DNA of 6,691 nt from a bacterium (GTDB taxonomy: Bacteria > Babelota > Babeliae > Babelales > RVW-14): contig JAHFBQ010000067.1 of assembly GCA_023249935.1 (NCBI GenBank), forward strand, positions 1-6,691, written 5' to 3'. Each line of letters starts with the position of its first letter. The first letter of the stretch is position 1. Positions 1-6,535 of this stretch are shown here, piece by piece. Below the pieces are notes generated by a model, which searched no databases, was not told the origin of the DNA, and was given only the letters and a program-made list of their open reading frames with translations. The position numbers and the translations under genes were made by a program.

Positions 1-8
1 CTACGCGG

Positions 9-1985
9 ATGGAAAAAAAAGCTTTTAAACTCAAATCGCCCTTCCCTCCCGCTGGTGATCAACCAGCAGCCATCAAAGGCTTAGCTCGGCATCGCCCGGG
101 TAAATCGGTGCTGCTCGGCGTTACCGGATCGGGCAAGACATTCACGCTAGCAAACGTCATAGAAAAAACACAAAAAAATGTGTTAGTTCTTAGTCCTAAT
201 AAAACACTTGCAGCTCAACTTTACGAAGAGTTTTCACTTTTTTTCCCTGAGAACAAAGTTTGTTATTTTGTTAGTTACTACGACTACTACCAACCGGAAT
301 CATATTTGCCAGCGCAAGATATTTATATCCCTAAAGAAACCAAGGTTAACAGCGAAATCGAACGACTACGCGTCGAAGCAACTGCTTCCATTATCAACCG
401 CAACGATGTCATCGTTGTCGCTTCTGTCTCTGCAATCTATTCTCTGGGTAATCCTGAAGATTACCGCAATCTAGCGTTTCCAATTCGCGTTGGTGATAAA
501 ATTACACGCAAAGATTTAATAGATAAGCTTGTTTACATTCAGTATCAGCGTAATGATGTTGCGTTTGGATCAGGCAACTTTCGTGTCATCGGCAACTCAA
601 TCACTATCAATCTTCCCTACATAAAAGAAAATTTACGCATTGAACTTTTTGGTGATCGCATTGATTTGATTGAATTTATTGATAGCAAAAATCATAAATT
701 TCTACAGGCGCTTGATAATTTTCTCATCTTTCCTGCAAAACATTTTGTCACACCACAAGATAAGCGTGATGGCGCAATAGCTCAGATCAAAGCCGATCTC
801 GAGCGTGAAGCGGCCACCATGCCCAACCCCCTGTACAAAGAACGGCTCATCACGCGCATCAATCATGATCTAGATATGTTGCGAGAAACAGGCTACTGCA
901 GTGGCATTGAAAATTATTCACGCTATTTCGATGGCCGCGCACCAGGTGACGCCCCATACAGTTTGTTTGATTTTTTTGGCGATGATTTCTTACTGGTAAT
1001 TGATGAATCACACATTACTATTCCCCAGCTTGGCGCAATGTACAAGGGCGATAGATCGCGCAAACAGGCTCTCATTGATTTCGGCTTTCGCCTTGCTTCA
1101 TCATACGATAATCGGCCAATGCAATTTGAAGAAATAGAGAAATATTTTAAAGATGTTATTTTTGTTTCTGCAACACCAAGCAACTATGAGCTTGAAAAAT
1201 CTGATACCATCATAGAGCAAATTGTTCGCCCCACCGGTATTCCCGATCCTCTGGTTGAGATCCATCCACGCGAAGGCCAAATCGAACATCTCATCGAACA
1301 AATTGAACAAACAACGGAAGCTGGCTACCGCACCTTGGTTACTGTACTTACCAAGCGAGCAGCCGAAGAAATGGCTACGTTCTTAGAAGAGAAAAAAATT
1401 AAAGTCTGCTACATGCACAGCGATATAAAAACGCCACAGCGAACGGAAATTCTTCACAAACTCCGACTTGGCGTTTTTGATTGTGTCGTTGGCATCAACC
1501 TTCTACGCGAAGGTCTCGATTTACCCGAAGTTGCGCTTGTAGCGATCTTGGATGCCGACATTGAAGGATTTTTACGTAATGATCGGTCACTTATTCAAAC
1601 AATTGGTCGAGCAGCACGAAACATTCATAGTAAAGTACTTTTTTATGCTGACAGAATTACCGATTCTATGAAACGAGCACTTGATGAAACAAACCGCCGC
1701 CGCGAAATTCAAATCGCGTTCAACACAGAACAAGGTATCACACCAACTTCAGTCAGCCGCGACGTAACTAAAAGCATCTCAAATCTACAAGAAGCTATCG
1801 CACAAGCATCTAACGCTAGAAATCGCAAATCAAAAATTAAACCAAAAAATGCCGAGGATGCCGTACAACTCATTACCCAATTTCAAGAAGAAATGCAGTG
1901 CGCCGTTGAAGAGCTTGATTTTGAAAAAGCAATTGAGTTGCGCGATCATATCATGGCATTACAAAAACAGTTTTTAGGCAAGTAG
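9..1985 (+). CDS. uvrB: UvrABC system protein B (excinuclease subunit UvrB)
   Basis: UvrB is the damage-verification helicase of bacterial nucleotide-excision repair. It is loaded by UvrA, probes the strand with a beta-hairpin and recruits UvrC for dual incision. The 658-residue product has the family's usual length and every landmark: an N-terminal SPFPPAGDQP signature (10-19), Walker A GVTGSGKT (37-44), the beta-hairpin region YDYYQPESYLP (91-101), SVSAIYSLGNP (139-149), the Walker B box DESH (332-335), SATP (387-390), helicase motif V GINLLREGLDLPE (495-507), motif VI QTIGRAARN (530-538) and a C-terminal UVR domain (about 615-655) that contacts UvrC. The start at 9 places SPF..AGDQP at the normal distance, but only 8 bases precede it, so its ribosome-binding site cannot be judged. 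No key residue is missing. It is first in the + strand block, 69 bases ahead of the preferred start of the next gene. Confidence 0.98.
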   Translation: MEKKAFKLKSPFPPAGDQPAAIKGLARHRPGKSVLLGVTGSGKTFTLANVIEKTQKNVLVLSPNKTLAAQLYEEFSLFFPENKVCYFVSYYDYYQPESYLPAQDIYIPKETKVNSEIERLRVEATASIINRNDVIVVASVSAIYSLGNPEDYRNLAFPIRVGDKITRKDLIDKLVYIQYQRNDVAFGSGNFRVIGNSITINLPYIKENLRIELFGDRIDLIEFIDSKNHKFLQALDNFLIFPAKHFVTPQDKRDGAIAQIKADLEREAATMPNPLYKERLITRINHDLDMLRETGYCSGIENYSRYFDGRAPGDAPYSLFDFFGDDFLLVIDESHITIPQLGAMYKGDRSRKQALIDFGFRLASSYDNRPMQFEEIEKYFKDVIFVSATPSNYELEKSDTIIEQIVRPTGIPDPLVEIHPREGQIEHLIEQIEQTTEAGYRTLVTVLTKRAAEEMATFLEEKKIKVCYMHSDIKTPQRTEILHKLRLGVFDCVVGINLLREGLDLPEVALVAILDADIEGFLRNDRSLIQTIGRAARNIHSKVLFYADRITDSMKRALDETNRRREIQIAFNTEQGITPTSVSRDVTKSISNLQEAIAQASNARNRKSKIKPKNAEDAVQLITQFQEEMQCAVEELDFEKAIELRDHIMALQKQFLGK

Positions 1986-2054
1986 CCTAATCTTAATCAT
2001 ACAACACATTCCAATATGCAATTTCCATACATGTCGTCACACGAAGGGATTATT

Positions 2055-2618
2055 ATGCTCATTATTAAACGTATTTTCATGTTACTTACCATGCTAACAG
2101 GATGGAACTTAATTGTACTCCCAAAAATTGATTATAAAGTCAGCCTTGTACAGATAAACTCTATTGATTCAGTGATACAGCGTAATGGTAAAATTGTATA
2201 CGTTGATATGGTTGGTGATCTTTTTCACTTTGGACATACAGAAATGCTTCGACGAGCACATGACTTTGGCGATTATGTAATCCTCGGCCTGCATGGTGAT
2301 GATGATTGCACGCAGTACAAACGTACACCAATTCTTACCTTGGCAGAACGCATCGGCGCTGGATTGGCATGTCGATATGTTGATGCTGTTTTGCCCTATG
2401 CTCCACTAATAACAAGCGACGAATTATTCGATTCATTAAACATTGCTGTTGTACTTCATGGGGATGATTTTAACCAAGAAAAAACAGAAAAATTATACGG
2501 CGCAGCTATTCGACGAGGAATTTTTAAGATACTGCCCTACACTAAAGGCATCTCAACTTCAGAAATAATCCAACGCGTCTTGCAATACAATAACATGTCC
2601 ACACAACCAAACCCCTAG
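2055..2618 (+). CDS. Cytidylyltransferase-family protein (ethanolamine/choline-phosphate type) with N-terminal hydrophobic segment
   Basis: This is a nucleotidyltransferase of the HxGH superfamily. Numbered from the ATG at 2055 (187 residues), it has a Rossmann core starting GKIVYVDMVGDLFHFGH, with the HFGH nucleotide-binding motif at 58-61, then a GLHGDDD stretch, YKRTPILTLAER, CRYVDAVLPYAP, a second HGDDF and GISTSEII at 165-172. The order, the APxxT...L....VxHGDD arrangement and the final G-[IV]-S-T-[ST] motif resemble ethanolamine-phosphate and choline-phosphate cytidylyltransferases, which make CDP-alcohols for phospholipid synthesis. The substrate is inferred; glycerol-3-phosphate or another sugar/alcohol phosphate is possible. 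I chose 2055 because GAAGGGA lies 5 bases upstream; in-frame ATGs at 2016 and 2031 lack a visible site. From 2055 the protein begins with a basic, strongly hydrophobic stretch (residues 1-23), unusual for this soluble family. A GTG at 2172 would give a bare catalytic domain but has no Shine-Dalgarno site. Confidence 0.82.
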   Translation: MLIIKRIFMLLTMLTGWNLIVLPKIDYKVSLVQINSIDSVIQRNGKIVYVDMVGDLFHFGHTEMLRRAHDFGDYVILGLHGDDDCTQYKRTPILTLAERIGAGLACRYVDAVLPYAPLITSDELFDSLNIAVVLHGDDFNQEKTEKLYGAAIRRGIFKILPYTKGISTSEIIQRVLQYNNMSTQPNP

Positions 2619-2627
2619 ATTTTTTTG

Positions 2628-2655
2628 TTGTCACTGCTATCTTCCTCCTTATAAT
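2628..2655 (+). promoter_or_regulatory. Probable sigma70-type promoter for the mutY-like/alaX-like pair
   Basis: A TTGTCA hexamer (2628-2633, one mismatch to the -35 consensus) is followed after 16 bases by a perfect TATAAT (2650-2655). It sits just after the cytidylyltransferase stop codon and points at the glycosylase gene. Predicted transcription would begin near 2662, leaving a leader of about 40 bases before the ATG at 2703, which would be the first ATG in frame for that gene. This supports the mutY-like and alaX-like genes having their own transcript. It is a sequence match only. Confidence 0.6.
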
Positions 2656-2702
2656 TTATCATCCCATATGAGTGTCCATATCCATAGATAGAAAGTATCT
2701 GC

Positions 2703-3605
2703 ATGTTACAACACTCACTACACTCCTCTTCTGATGATGCTTTCCTGGAAACAGCACAAGAAGCTCGCGCCAGATTTAGTAGTGAAGGGCTCAGCTCGAC
2801 TGTCATCAATGAAGTGAGACAAATCATCTGGTCATATCACGCCGCCAGTCGTCGCAGCTTCCCTTGGCGTGAACATATTACGCCGTACCGTGTGATTGTA
2901 TCTGAAGTCATGTTGCAGCAGACGCAGACCTATCGAGTTGAACCAAAATTCGTTGCTTTTATAGAACGATTTCCTACGTTTGAAAGCTTAGCTAACGCCC
3001 CATTTGACGAAGTACTACGCTATTGGAAGGGCCTTGGGTACAATCGCCGAGCACAAAATTTACAACGTATCGCTCAGACAATCCGTACAGAACACGGCAA
3101 CTCCGTTCCAAATAATCCAGAGCTACTACAAAAATTACCTGGTCTTGGCGCTGCCACAGCAAGCTCAATCTGCACCTTCATTAACAACACCCCGACAGTG
3201 TTTCTTGAGACCAACGTACGCACCGTACTCATCTACTTTTTCTTCGATGCCTCTCGACCAGTACACGACAAAGAACTTTTACCCATTGCAGAAAAATTAC
3301 TCGATCATACACAGCCTCGTGAATGGTACTATGCATTGATGGACGTTGGCGTTCTGTTAAAAAAACGAGTTGGCAACTTAACACGCTTAAGTAATGCTTA
3401 CACCAAACAATCGCGCTTTGAAGGATCTCGTCGCCAAATTAGAGGCAAAATTTTAGAGCTCTTGCTCGCATCACCAACACGCTCCATACAAGAACTTGAA
3501 GAGCTTGTTGCCGACAAGCAAAAACGAACAGCTCATGTTATTGAAGAGCTGCTACAAGAACAGTTTCTGATCCTCAAAGAAAACATTCTTTATCTGAAAA
3601 AATAG
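2703..3605 (+). CDS. MutY-like adenine DNA glycosylase of the HhH-GPD family, without iron-sulfur cysteines
   Basis: This is a base-excision-repair glycosylase related to MutY, which removes adenine mispaired with 8-oxoguanine. The 300-residue product has the MutY hallmark PYRVIVSEVMLQQTQ (61-75), including the catalytic glutamate (E68), then WKGLGYNRRAQNL (108-120) and the helix-hairpin-helix LPGLGAATASSI (145-156). Three departures stand out. The position of the HhH-GPD catalytic aspartate reads FLETNV, with E169 where E. coli MutY has LDGNV. The four iron-sulfur cluster cysteines that should follow the LMDVG segment (212-216) are absent; the only cysteine is C157. The NUDIX-like C-terminal domain that reads 8-oxoG is replaced by about 60 residues that look like a winged helix. 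From memory, similar ETN-type, cluster-less proteins occur in uncultured reduced bacteria. The first 33 residues are an extension beyond the usual start, but no better start is visible; the Shine-Dalgarno site is weak. The alaX-like gene follows 8 bases later. Confidence 0.87.
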   Translation: MLQHSLHSSSDDAFLETAQEARARFSSEGLSSTVINEVRQIIWSYHAASRRSFPWREHITPYRVIVSEVMLQQTQTYRVEPKFVAFIERFPTFESLANAPFDEVLRYWKGLGYNRRAQNLQRIAQTIRTEHGNSVPNNPELLQKLPGLGAATASSICTFINNTPTVFLETNVRTVLIYFFFDASRPVHDKELLPIAEKLLDHTQPREWYYALMDVGVLLKKRVGNLTRLSNAYTKQSRFEGSRRQIRGKILELLLASPTRSIQELEELVADKQKRTAHVIEELLQEQFLILKENILYLKK

Positions 3606-3613
3606 AGCTAAGC

Positions 3614-4270
3614 ATGAAAAAAGTTTTTTGGGATAATCCGTATCAAACCAAGCTCATCACCAAAATCGCATGGCTTAAAGAAAATAGATTTGTACCCGAA
3701 TCAATCATTGCTTATTCTTTTGCTGGCGGGCAAGAAAGTGATCTGGCTTTCATTAACAATCTACCTGTTCTCGACTCAAAAATAGAAGGCAACCTCATCT
3801 ACTACTCACTACCAGCAAATCACGGCCTTTCGGTGGGCGATGAAGTTACTATGACAATCGATTGGCCTCGTCGCCATAAGCTTATGCGCCTACACTTTGC
3901 TGCTGAGCTGATTCTCGAAATCGTAACGCAAAAATTTCATTTCGAGAAAGTAGGAGCTCATATCGCGCAGCATAAATCACGCATAGATTTTAAATCTGAT
4001 ATCAACATCTCAACGAAATTTGAAGAAATTTTGGCTCTATACAACGAGATTATTAAAAGCAACCTTCCAATTCATAAAGATTATTCCGATGTTGCTACTC
4101 AGCGCCGTTTTTGGAAAATTGACGGCTTTGCACAGGTCCCATGCGGCGGTACTCATGTCAGATCAACCGCAGAAGTTGGATTTATAACCTTGAAGCGAGA
4201 TCGTCCTGGGAAGGGAATAGAGCGTATTGAAATCAAACTCGTAGATGATTCAACGCCACACGCTGAGTAA
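3614..4270 (+). CDS. AlaX-type alanyl-tRNA editing protein
   Basis: This free-standing relative of the alanyl-tRNA synthetase editing domain is expected to hydrolyse Ser- or Gly-tRNA(Ala) in the cytoplasm, protecting translation from mischarging. The 218 residues show the family order: FAGGQESD (36-43), which corresponds to the usual GGGQ.SD loop; HGLSVGDEV (70-78); IDWPRRHKLMRLH (82-94); GAHIAQHKSRIDF (114-126); and PCGGTHV (176-182). Zinc would be bound by H94, C177 and H181. The second histidine of the usual HxxxH motif is glutamate here (E98, HFAAE). I believe this variant recurs in one AlaX subfamily, so activity may be retained. No synthetase aminoacylation domain is present, so it is not a fragment of alaS. 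It follows the glycosylase gene by 8 bases and has only a weak GAG ahead of the ATG, so it probably depends on the upstream gene for expression. The terminator at 4271 follows immediately. Confidence 0.85.
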   Translation: MKKVFWDNPYQTKLITKIAWLKENRFVPESIIAYSFAGGQESDLAFINNLPVLDSKIEGNLIYYSLPANHGLSVGDEVTMTIDWPRRHKLMRLHFAAELILEIVTQKFHFEKVGAHIAQHKSRIDFKSDINISTKFEEILALYNEIIKSNLPIHKDYSDVATQRRFWKIDGFAQVPCGGTHVRSTAEVGFITLKRDRPGKGIERIEIKLVDDSTPHAE

Positions 4271-4312
4271 AAAATATTGAGGGGTGCCAAAATTGGCACC
4301 CCTCAATATTTT
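4271..4312. terminator. Bidirectional rho-independent terminator between convergent genes
   Basis: Two perfectly complementary 20-base arms (4271-4290 and 4293-4312) surround a 2-base centre; in RNA the loop would open to about 4 bases. The core is GC-rich (GAGGGGTGCC / GGCACCCCTC) and the outer part is AT-rich, so the 3' arm supplies a U-rich end in both directions. On the - strand the run extends to six T residues (complement of 4269-4274). It lies immediately after the alaX-like stop codon and 14 bases beyond the histone-like stop codon, so it can end both transcripts. Confidence 0.9.
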
Positions 4313-4326
4313 ATGCATCTTAGAAA

Positions 4327-4635
4327 CTATCTTTTTGCTGGCTTCTTTGCAGCTGGTTTTTTGGCAGCTGGTTTGGCAGCAGCTTTTTTAGCAGCTGGTT
4401 TTTTGACAGCGGCAGCCTTCTTAGCAGCGCCACCTTTTTTGCGCAACATTGGCAGACCGGTACGCTCATTTTCAAAAACTTCATACCCTGCTGGCAATGT
4501 ATCAAGAGAACCCTTACTAGCTTCTCCAGCAAAATAATAAATTCTTTGTTTGCGACCGGCAGCAAGCTCTACCTCTTTTGTATGTAGGTAGTACATTTTT
4601 CCACTTTTCTTGGATTTAACACTAAACGCTGCCAT
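4327..4635 (-). CDS. Small histone-H1-like DNA-binding protein with Lys/Ala/Pro tail
   Basis: The 102-residue basic protein has two parts. Residues 1-65 form a compact domain with KSGKMYYLHTKEV, GRKQRIYYFA and LPAGYEVFENERTGLPMLRKK. Residues 66-102 are almost only Lys, Ala and Pro, built from repeated KKPAA/AAKK units, like the tail of histone H1 and bacterial H1-like proteins (chlamydial Hc1/Hc2 type). The tail should bind DNA without sequence specificity and compact the nucleoid. The N-terminal domain recalls small proteins of uncultured reduced bacteria whose function I do not know. The start is the ATG at 4635 because AAGGAG stands 6 to 7 bases upstream; an in-frame ATG at 4662 would add nine residues without such a site. 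The strong site suggests high expression. It lies 90 bases downstream of ogt on the same strand with no convincing terminator between, so co-transcription is possible. DNA binding is inferred from composition. Confidence 0.82.
   Translation of the reverse strand: MAAFSVKSKKSGKMYYLHTKEVELAAGRKQRIYYFAGEASKGSLDTLPAGYEVFENERTGLPMLRKKGGAAKKAAAVKKPAAKKAAAKPAAKKPAAKKPAKR
4349..4405 (-). repeat. Imperfect 15-bp coding repeats in the histone-like tail
   Basis: The DNA for the basic tail consists of tandem degenerate 15-base units. GCAGCTGGTTTTTTG occurs identically at 4349-4363 and 4391-4405, with shortened or altered copies between. On the coding strand each unit reads Lys-Lys-Pro-Ala-Ala. Such repeats can expand or contract in frame by slippage, as seen in other bacterial H1-like genes. 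Confidence 0.75.
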
Positions 4636-4725
4636 GAAAATCTCCTTCTCTAAACAAAACATTATTCAAAACATGCATTTTTAACCTGGAATTTTTTGAT
4701 TCTACTATGATAAATCATCTCCTGC

Positions 4726-5310
4726 CTATGAGATACGTTTATTGGCTTCGATATCTGCTTTACCATTCGCTTTTTTGCCATGTAAAGCATTTATTTTTTC
4801 ATGCCCAAGAAGCCACTCTTTGCGTGCCACACTCCCATTGTAACCCCCAAGGCCACCATTTGTGTTGATAACACGATGACATGGAACAATAATCCCCAGT
4901 AGATTTGCACTATTTGCTTGAGCAACTGCACGAAATGCAGATGGTTTCCCCAACGCTGCAGCAAGCTGTGCATACGACCACGTTTGACCGCAGGGAATAT
5001 TGTGCAACATCTGCCATACACTTTTTTGGAAAGGTGTCCCAGTCATACACAATGGCGTCTTAAATTCCCACAACCCACCAGCAAAGTATAGGGCCAGTTC
5101 TTGTTCAAGCAATTCAGTGATTATCGTTCTGCCTGACACTATGACTGACCGTGTTTTAAGTCTCAAAATTTCAAGCTCTCGCCCTAAATCGTTTCGCTCC
5201 AGAAATCCAAGAACATACAACGCTTTGTCATCAGCAACAGCTTGCATTTGACCGATTGGGGTATTTATCAACGCCTTACTAAGCGTTAATTGAAAGTTCA
5301 TATGACTCAT
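4726..5310 (-). CDS. ogt: Methylated-DNA--protein-cysteine S-methyltransferase (Ogt/AGT type)
   Basis: This suicide repair protein transfers alkyl groups from O6-alkylguanine (and O4-alkylthymine) in DNA to its own cysteine. Numbered from the ATG at 5310 (194 residues), it has an N-terminal domain beginning TPIGQMQAVAD (17-27) and the full C-terminal catalytic domain: GTPFQKSVWQML (91-102), IPCGQTWSYAQLA, the recognition-helix segment with FRAV containing the arginine finger (R127), IIVPCHRVI with acceptor C144 (PCHRV at 143-147), GGLGGYNGS and KEWLLGHE. A hydrophilic tail of about 20 residues follows. There is no Ada-type methylphosphate-binding or AraC regulatory domain, so this is a stand-alone enzyme. 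I chose 5310 because its ATG overlaps the TGA of the upstream secreted-protein gene (ATGA), typical of translational coupling. A GTG at 5325 or an ATG at 5301 are alternatives. No strong Shine-Dalgarno site precedes any of them. Confidence 0.94.
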   Translation of the reverse strand: MSHMNFQLTLSKALINTPIGQMQAVADDKALYVLGFLERNDLGRELEILRLKTRSVIVSGRTIITELLEQELALYFAGGLWEFKTPLCMTGTPFQKSVWQMLHNIPCGQTWSYAQLAAALGKPSAFRAVAQANSANLLGIIVPCHRVINTNGGLGGYNGSVARKEWLLGHEKINALHGKKANGKADIEANKRIS

Positions 5311-6506
5311 TTCTGACAAAGACACTCAGGAAAACTGCTAACCCCGCACAACCTGCCAGGAATCGCATATGGATTTTCCACAAGCTTAATACCCAGTTGC
5401 TGCGATTCCACAGAATTGCCCACAGTATCTACAACAACATTAACTTTAACCTTTTGTTCATGACGTGAACATCTTGTAATGCAACTAATTCGATCAAAAA
5501 CCACAGGGGAATGACGAGGACATAGCCTACTATACGGATCAGCACAATCAAAAACTATATTAATATCGTTATACTGCAGCACTAGTACTCCAGAATCAAA
5601 TAAAAAAGCTTCGTTTCTATCAAATACCAACATTCTTAGAGTCTCTTGGTATATATTTTCACAACTATCACTAAATTCCATACTCGCTGCATCAAGAACC
5701 CCATCTAAACATAAAATGGATTTTTTGTCTGGACGAAACGGTTTTGCATCCCTGTTTAGACCTGCCTCTGCACATATTGAAGAAGGCCGGGGTCCAGGCA
5801 CATCCCTACCTTCCACCACGGTAAATGACCTGTTTTTTGGCCCATCAACAACAGACACCGCTTTCCCAAAATTTTTCTCTAAATCTTGTCGAGAGACTGG
5901 CGAGCTCGAAGCAATACCTTTCTTAGGACTAGTTTCTGGTTTACCTACTTGCCTCAATCTAATATATCTAAGATGATCGGGGTATTCTTCAATACTCAGA
6001 GCAAGCTCAACCTTCTCATACTCCACGCCAACACGCTCAAAATCTACCGTAGAATAATTGCTGGCGAGAAGAACGTCGCGATAATCCAAACACCCGAGTT
6101 TACCTCTCCGAAAGGCAGCAAGATCTTCTGCATCATTACCAAAGACACAATACCCTTTCAGCTCAGCATTAACTAATATAAACTTCGGTATTACTTGTTC
6201 TCCAGCTTTAGTCCTCTCTCGAGCAGACGCATTGACCTCTATGAAACATTGCGTATCGGATGACAATAAAAGATCGATGACATCACGAGAAATAGTAGCG
6301 TTACTTAAGAGCTTATTTTGGGATAATACACTATCCGCAATATACAGAAACCTTGGAGATCTTTTTTTTAGTTCACCCGCAAGCTGCCGCCGAACCGCAG
6401 CAGTCATCTTGATCCCAGCACTGGCTGCGAATAAGTCTAAAGACAAAAAACTGCCCAACAAGAGAACAAGTATGTATGCTTTAATAAATTTACTTAAATA
6501 AGTCAT
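5307..6506 (-). CDS. Exported cysteine-containing protein of unknown function
   Basis: I do not recognise this family. From the ATG at 6506 it has 399 residues. It starts with a Sec-type signal peptide: short basic n-region, hydrophobic core (about 11-26, rich in Leu) and a likely cleavage after ASA (28-30) or LFA. There is no lipobox cysteine and no other clear membrane segment, so the mature protein is probably periplasmic or secreted. The mature part has 13 cysteines, concentrated in the C-terminal half (245-397), which suggests disulfides. A Pro/Ser/Lys-rich stretch (about 188-245) separates two regions. Each contains an aromatic-[DE]-R motif followed by a KV-rich strand (FERV 156, KV 165; FDRI 337, KVKV 352), hinting at an internal duplication. 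The preferred start has AGAGG 7 bases upstream; an ATG at 6524 preceded by AGGGA would add six residues. The 3' end overlaps ogt, and the upstream partial gene looks paralogous. Confidence 0.8.
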   Translation of the reverse strand: MTYLSKFIKAYILVLLLGSFLSLDLFAASAGIKMTAAVRRQLAGELKKRSPRFLYIADSVLSQNKLLSNATISRDVIDLLLSSDTQCFIEVNASARERTKAGEQVIPKFILVNAELKGYCVFGNDAEDLAAFRRGKLGCLDYRDVLLASNYSTVDFERVGVEYEKVELALSIEEYPDHLRYIRLRQVGKPETSPKKGIASSSPVSRQDLEKNFGKAVSVVDGPKNRSFTVVEGRDVPGPRPSSICAEAGLNRDAKPFRPDKKSILCLDGVLDAASMEFSDSCENIYQETLRMLVFDRNEAFLFDSGVLVLQYNDINIVFDCADPYSRLCPRHSPVVFDRISCITRCSRHEQKVKVNVVVDTVGNSVESQQLGIKLVENPYAIPGRLCGVSSFPECLCQK

Positions 6507-6535
6507 AGTCAAACCTCTGTACATTACTTACGTCC

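Noticed and set aside
1974..1990. Hairpin TTAGGC / GCCTAA with a 5-base loop spanning the uvrB stop codon, as a possible terminator.
   Set aside because: The stem is only 6 bp and no T-run follows on the + strand, so intrinsic termination is not supported.
2619..2630. T-run just after the cytidylyltransferase stop codon as a terminator.
   Set aside because: No stem-loop precedes it; the bases overlap the start of the proposed promoter instead.
2686..2700. Small dyad AGATA / TATCT just before the mutY-like start, as a regulatory hairpin.
   Set aside because: The stem is 5 AT-rich base pairs, which is expected by chance in this DNA.
4277..4537. Open frame on the + strand across the histone-like gene, rich in Ala, Phe and Leu, resembling a membrane protein.
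   Set aside because: It is the antisense of the Lys/Ala/Pro tail, starts inside the terminator and has no ribosome-binding site.
4636..4725. Separate promoter or terminator between ogt and the histone-like gene (TAGAAT and AATAAT hexamers, ATGAT / ATCAT dyad).
   Set aside because: Neither hexamer has an acceptable -35 partner at the right spacing, and the dyad has a 2-base loop with no T-run after it on the - strand.
5716..6501. Several + strand open frames of 86-96 codons opposite the exported-protein gene.
   Set aside because: They overlap a longer frame with a signal peptide, a start with AGAGG and a paralogue; none shows a recognisable domain.
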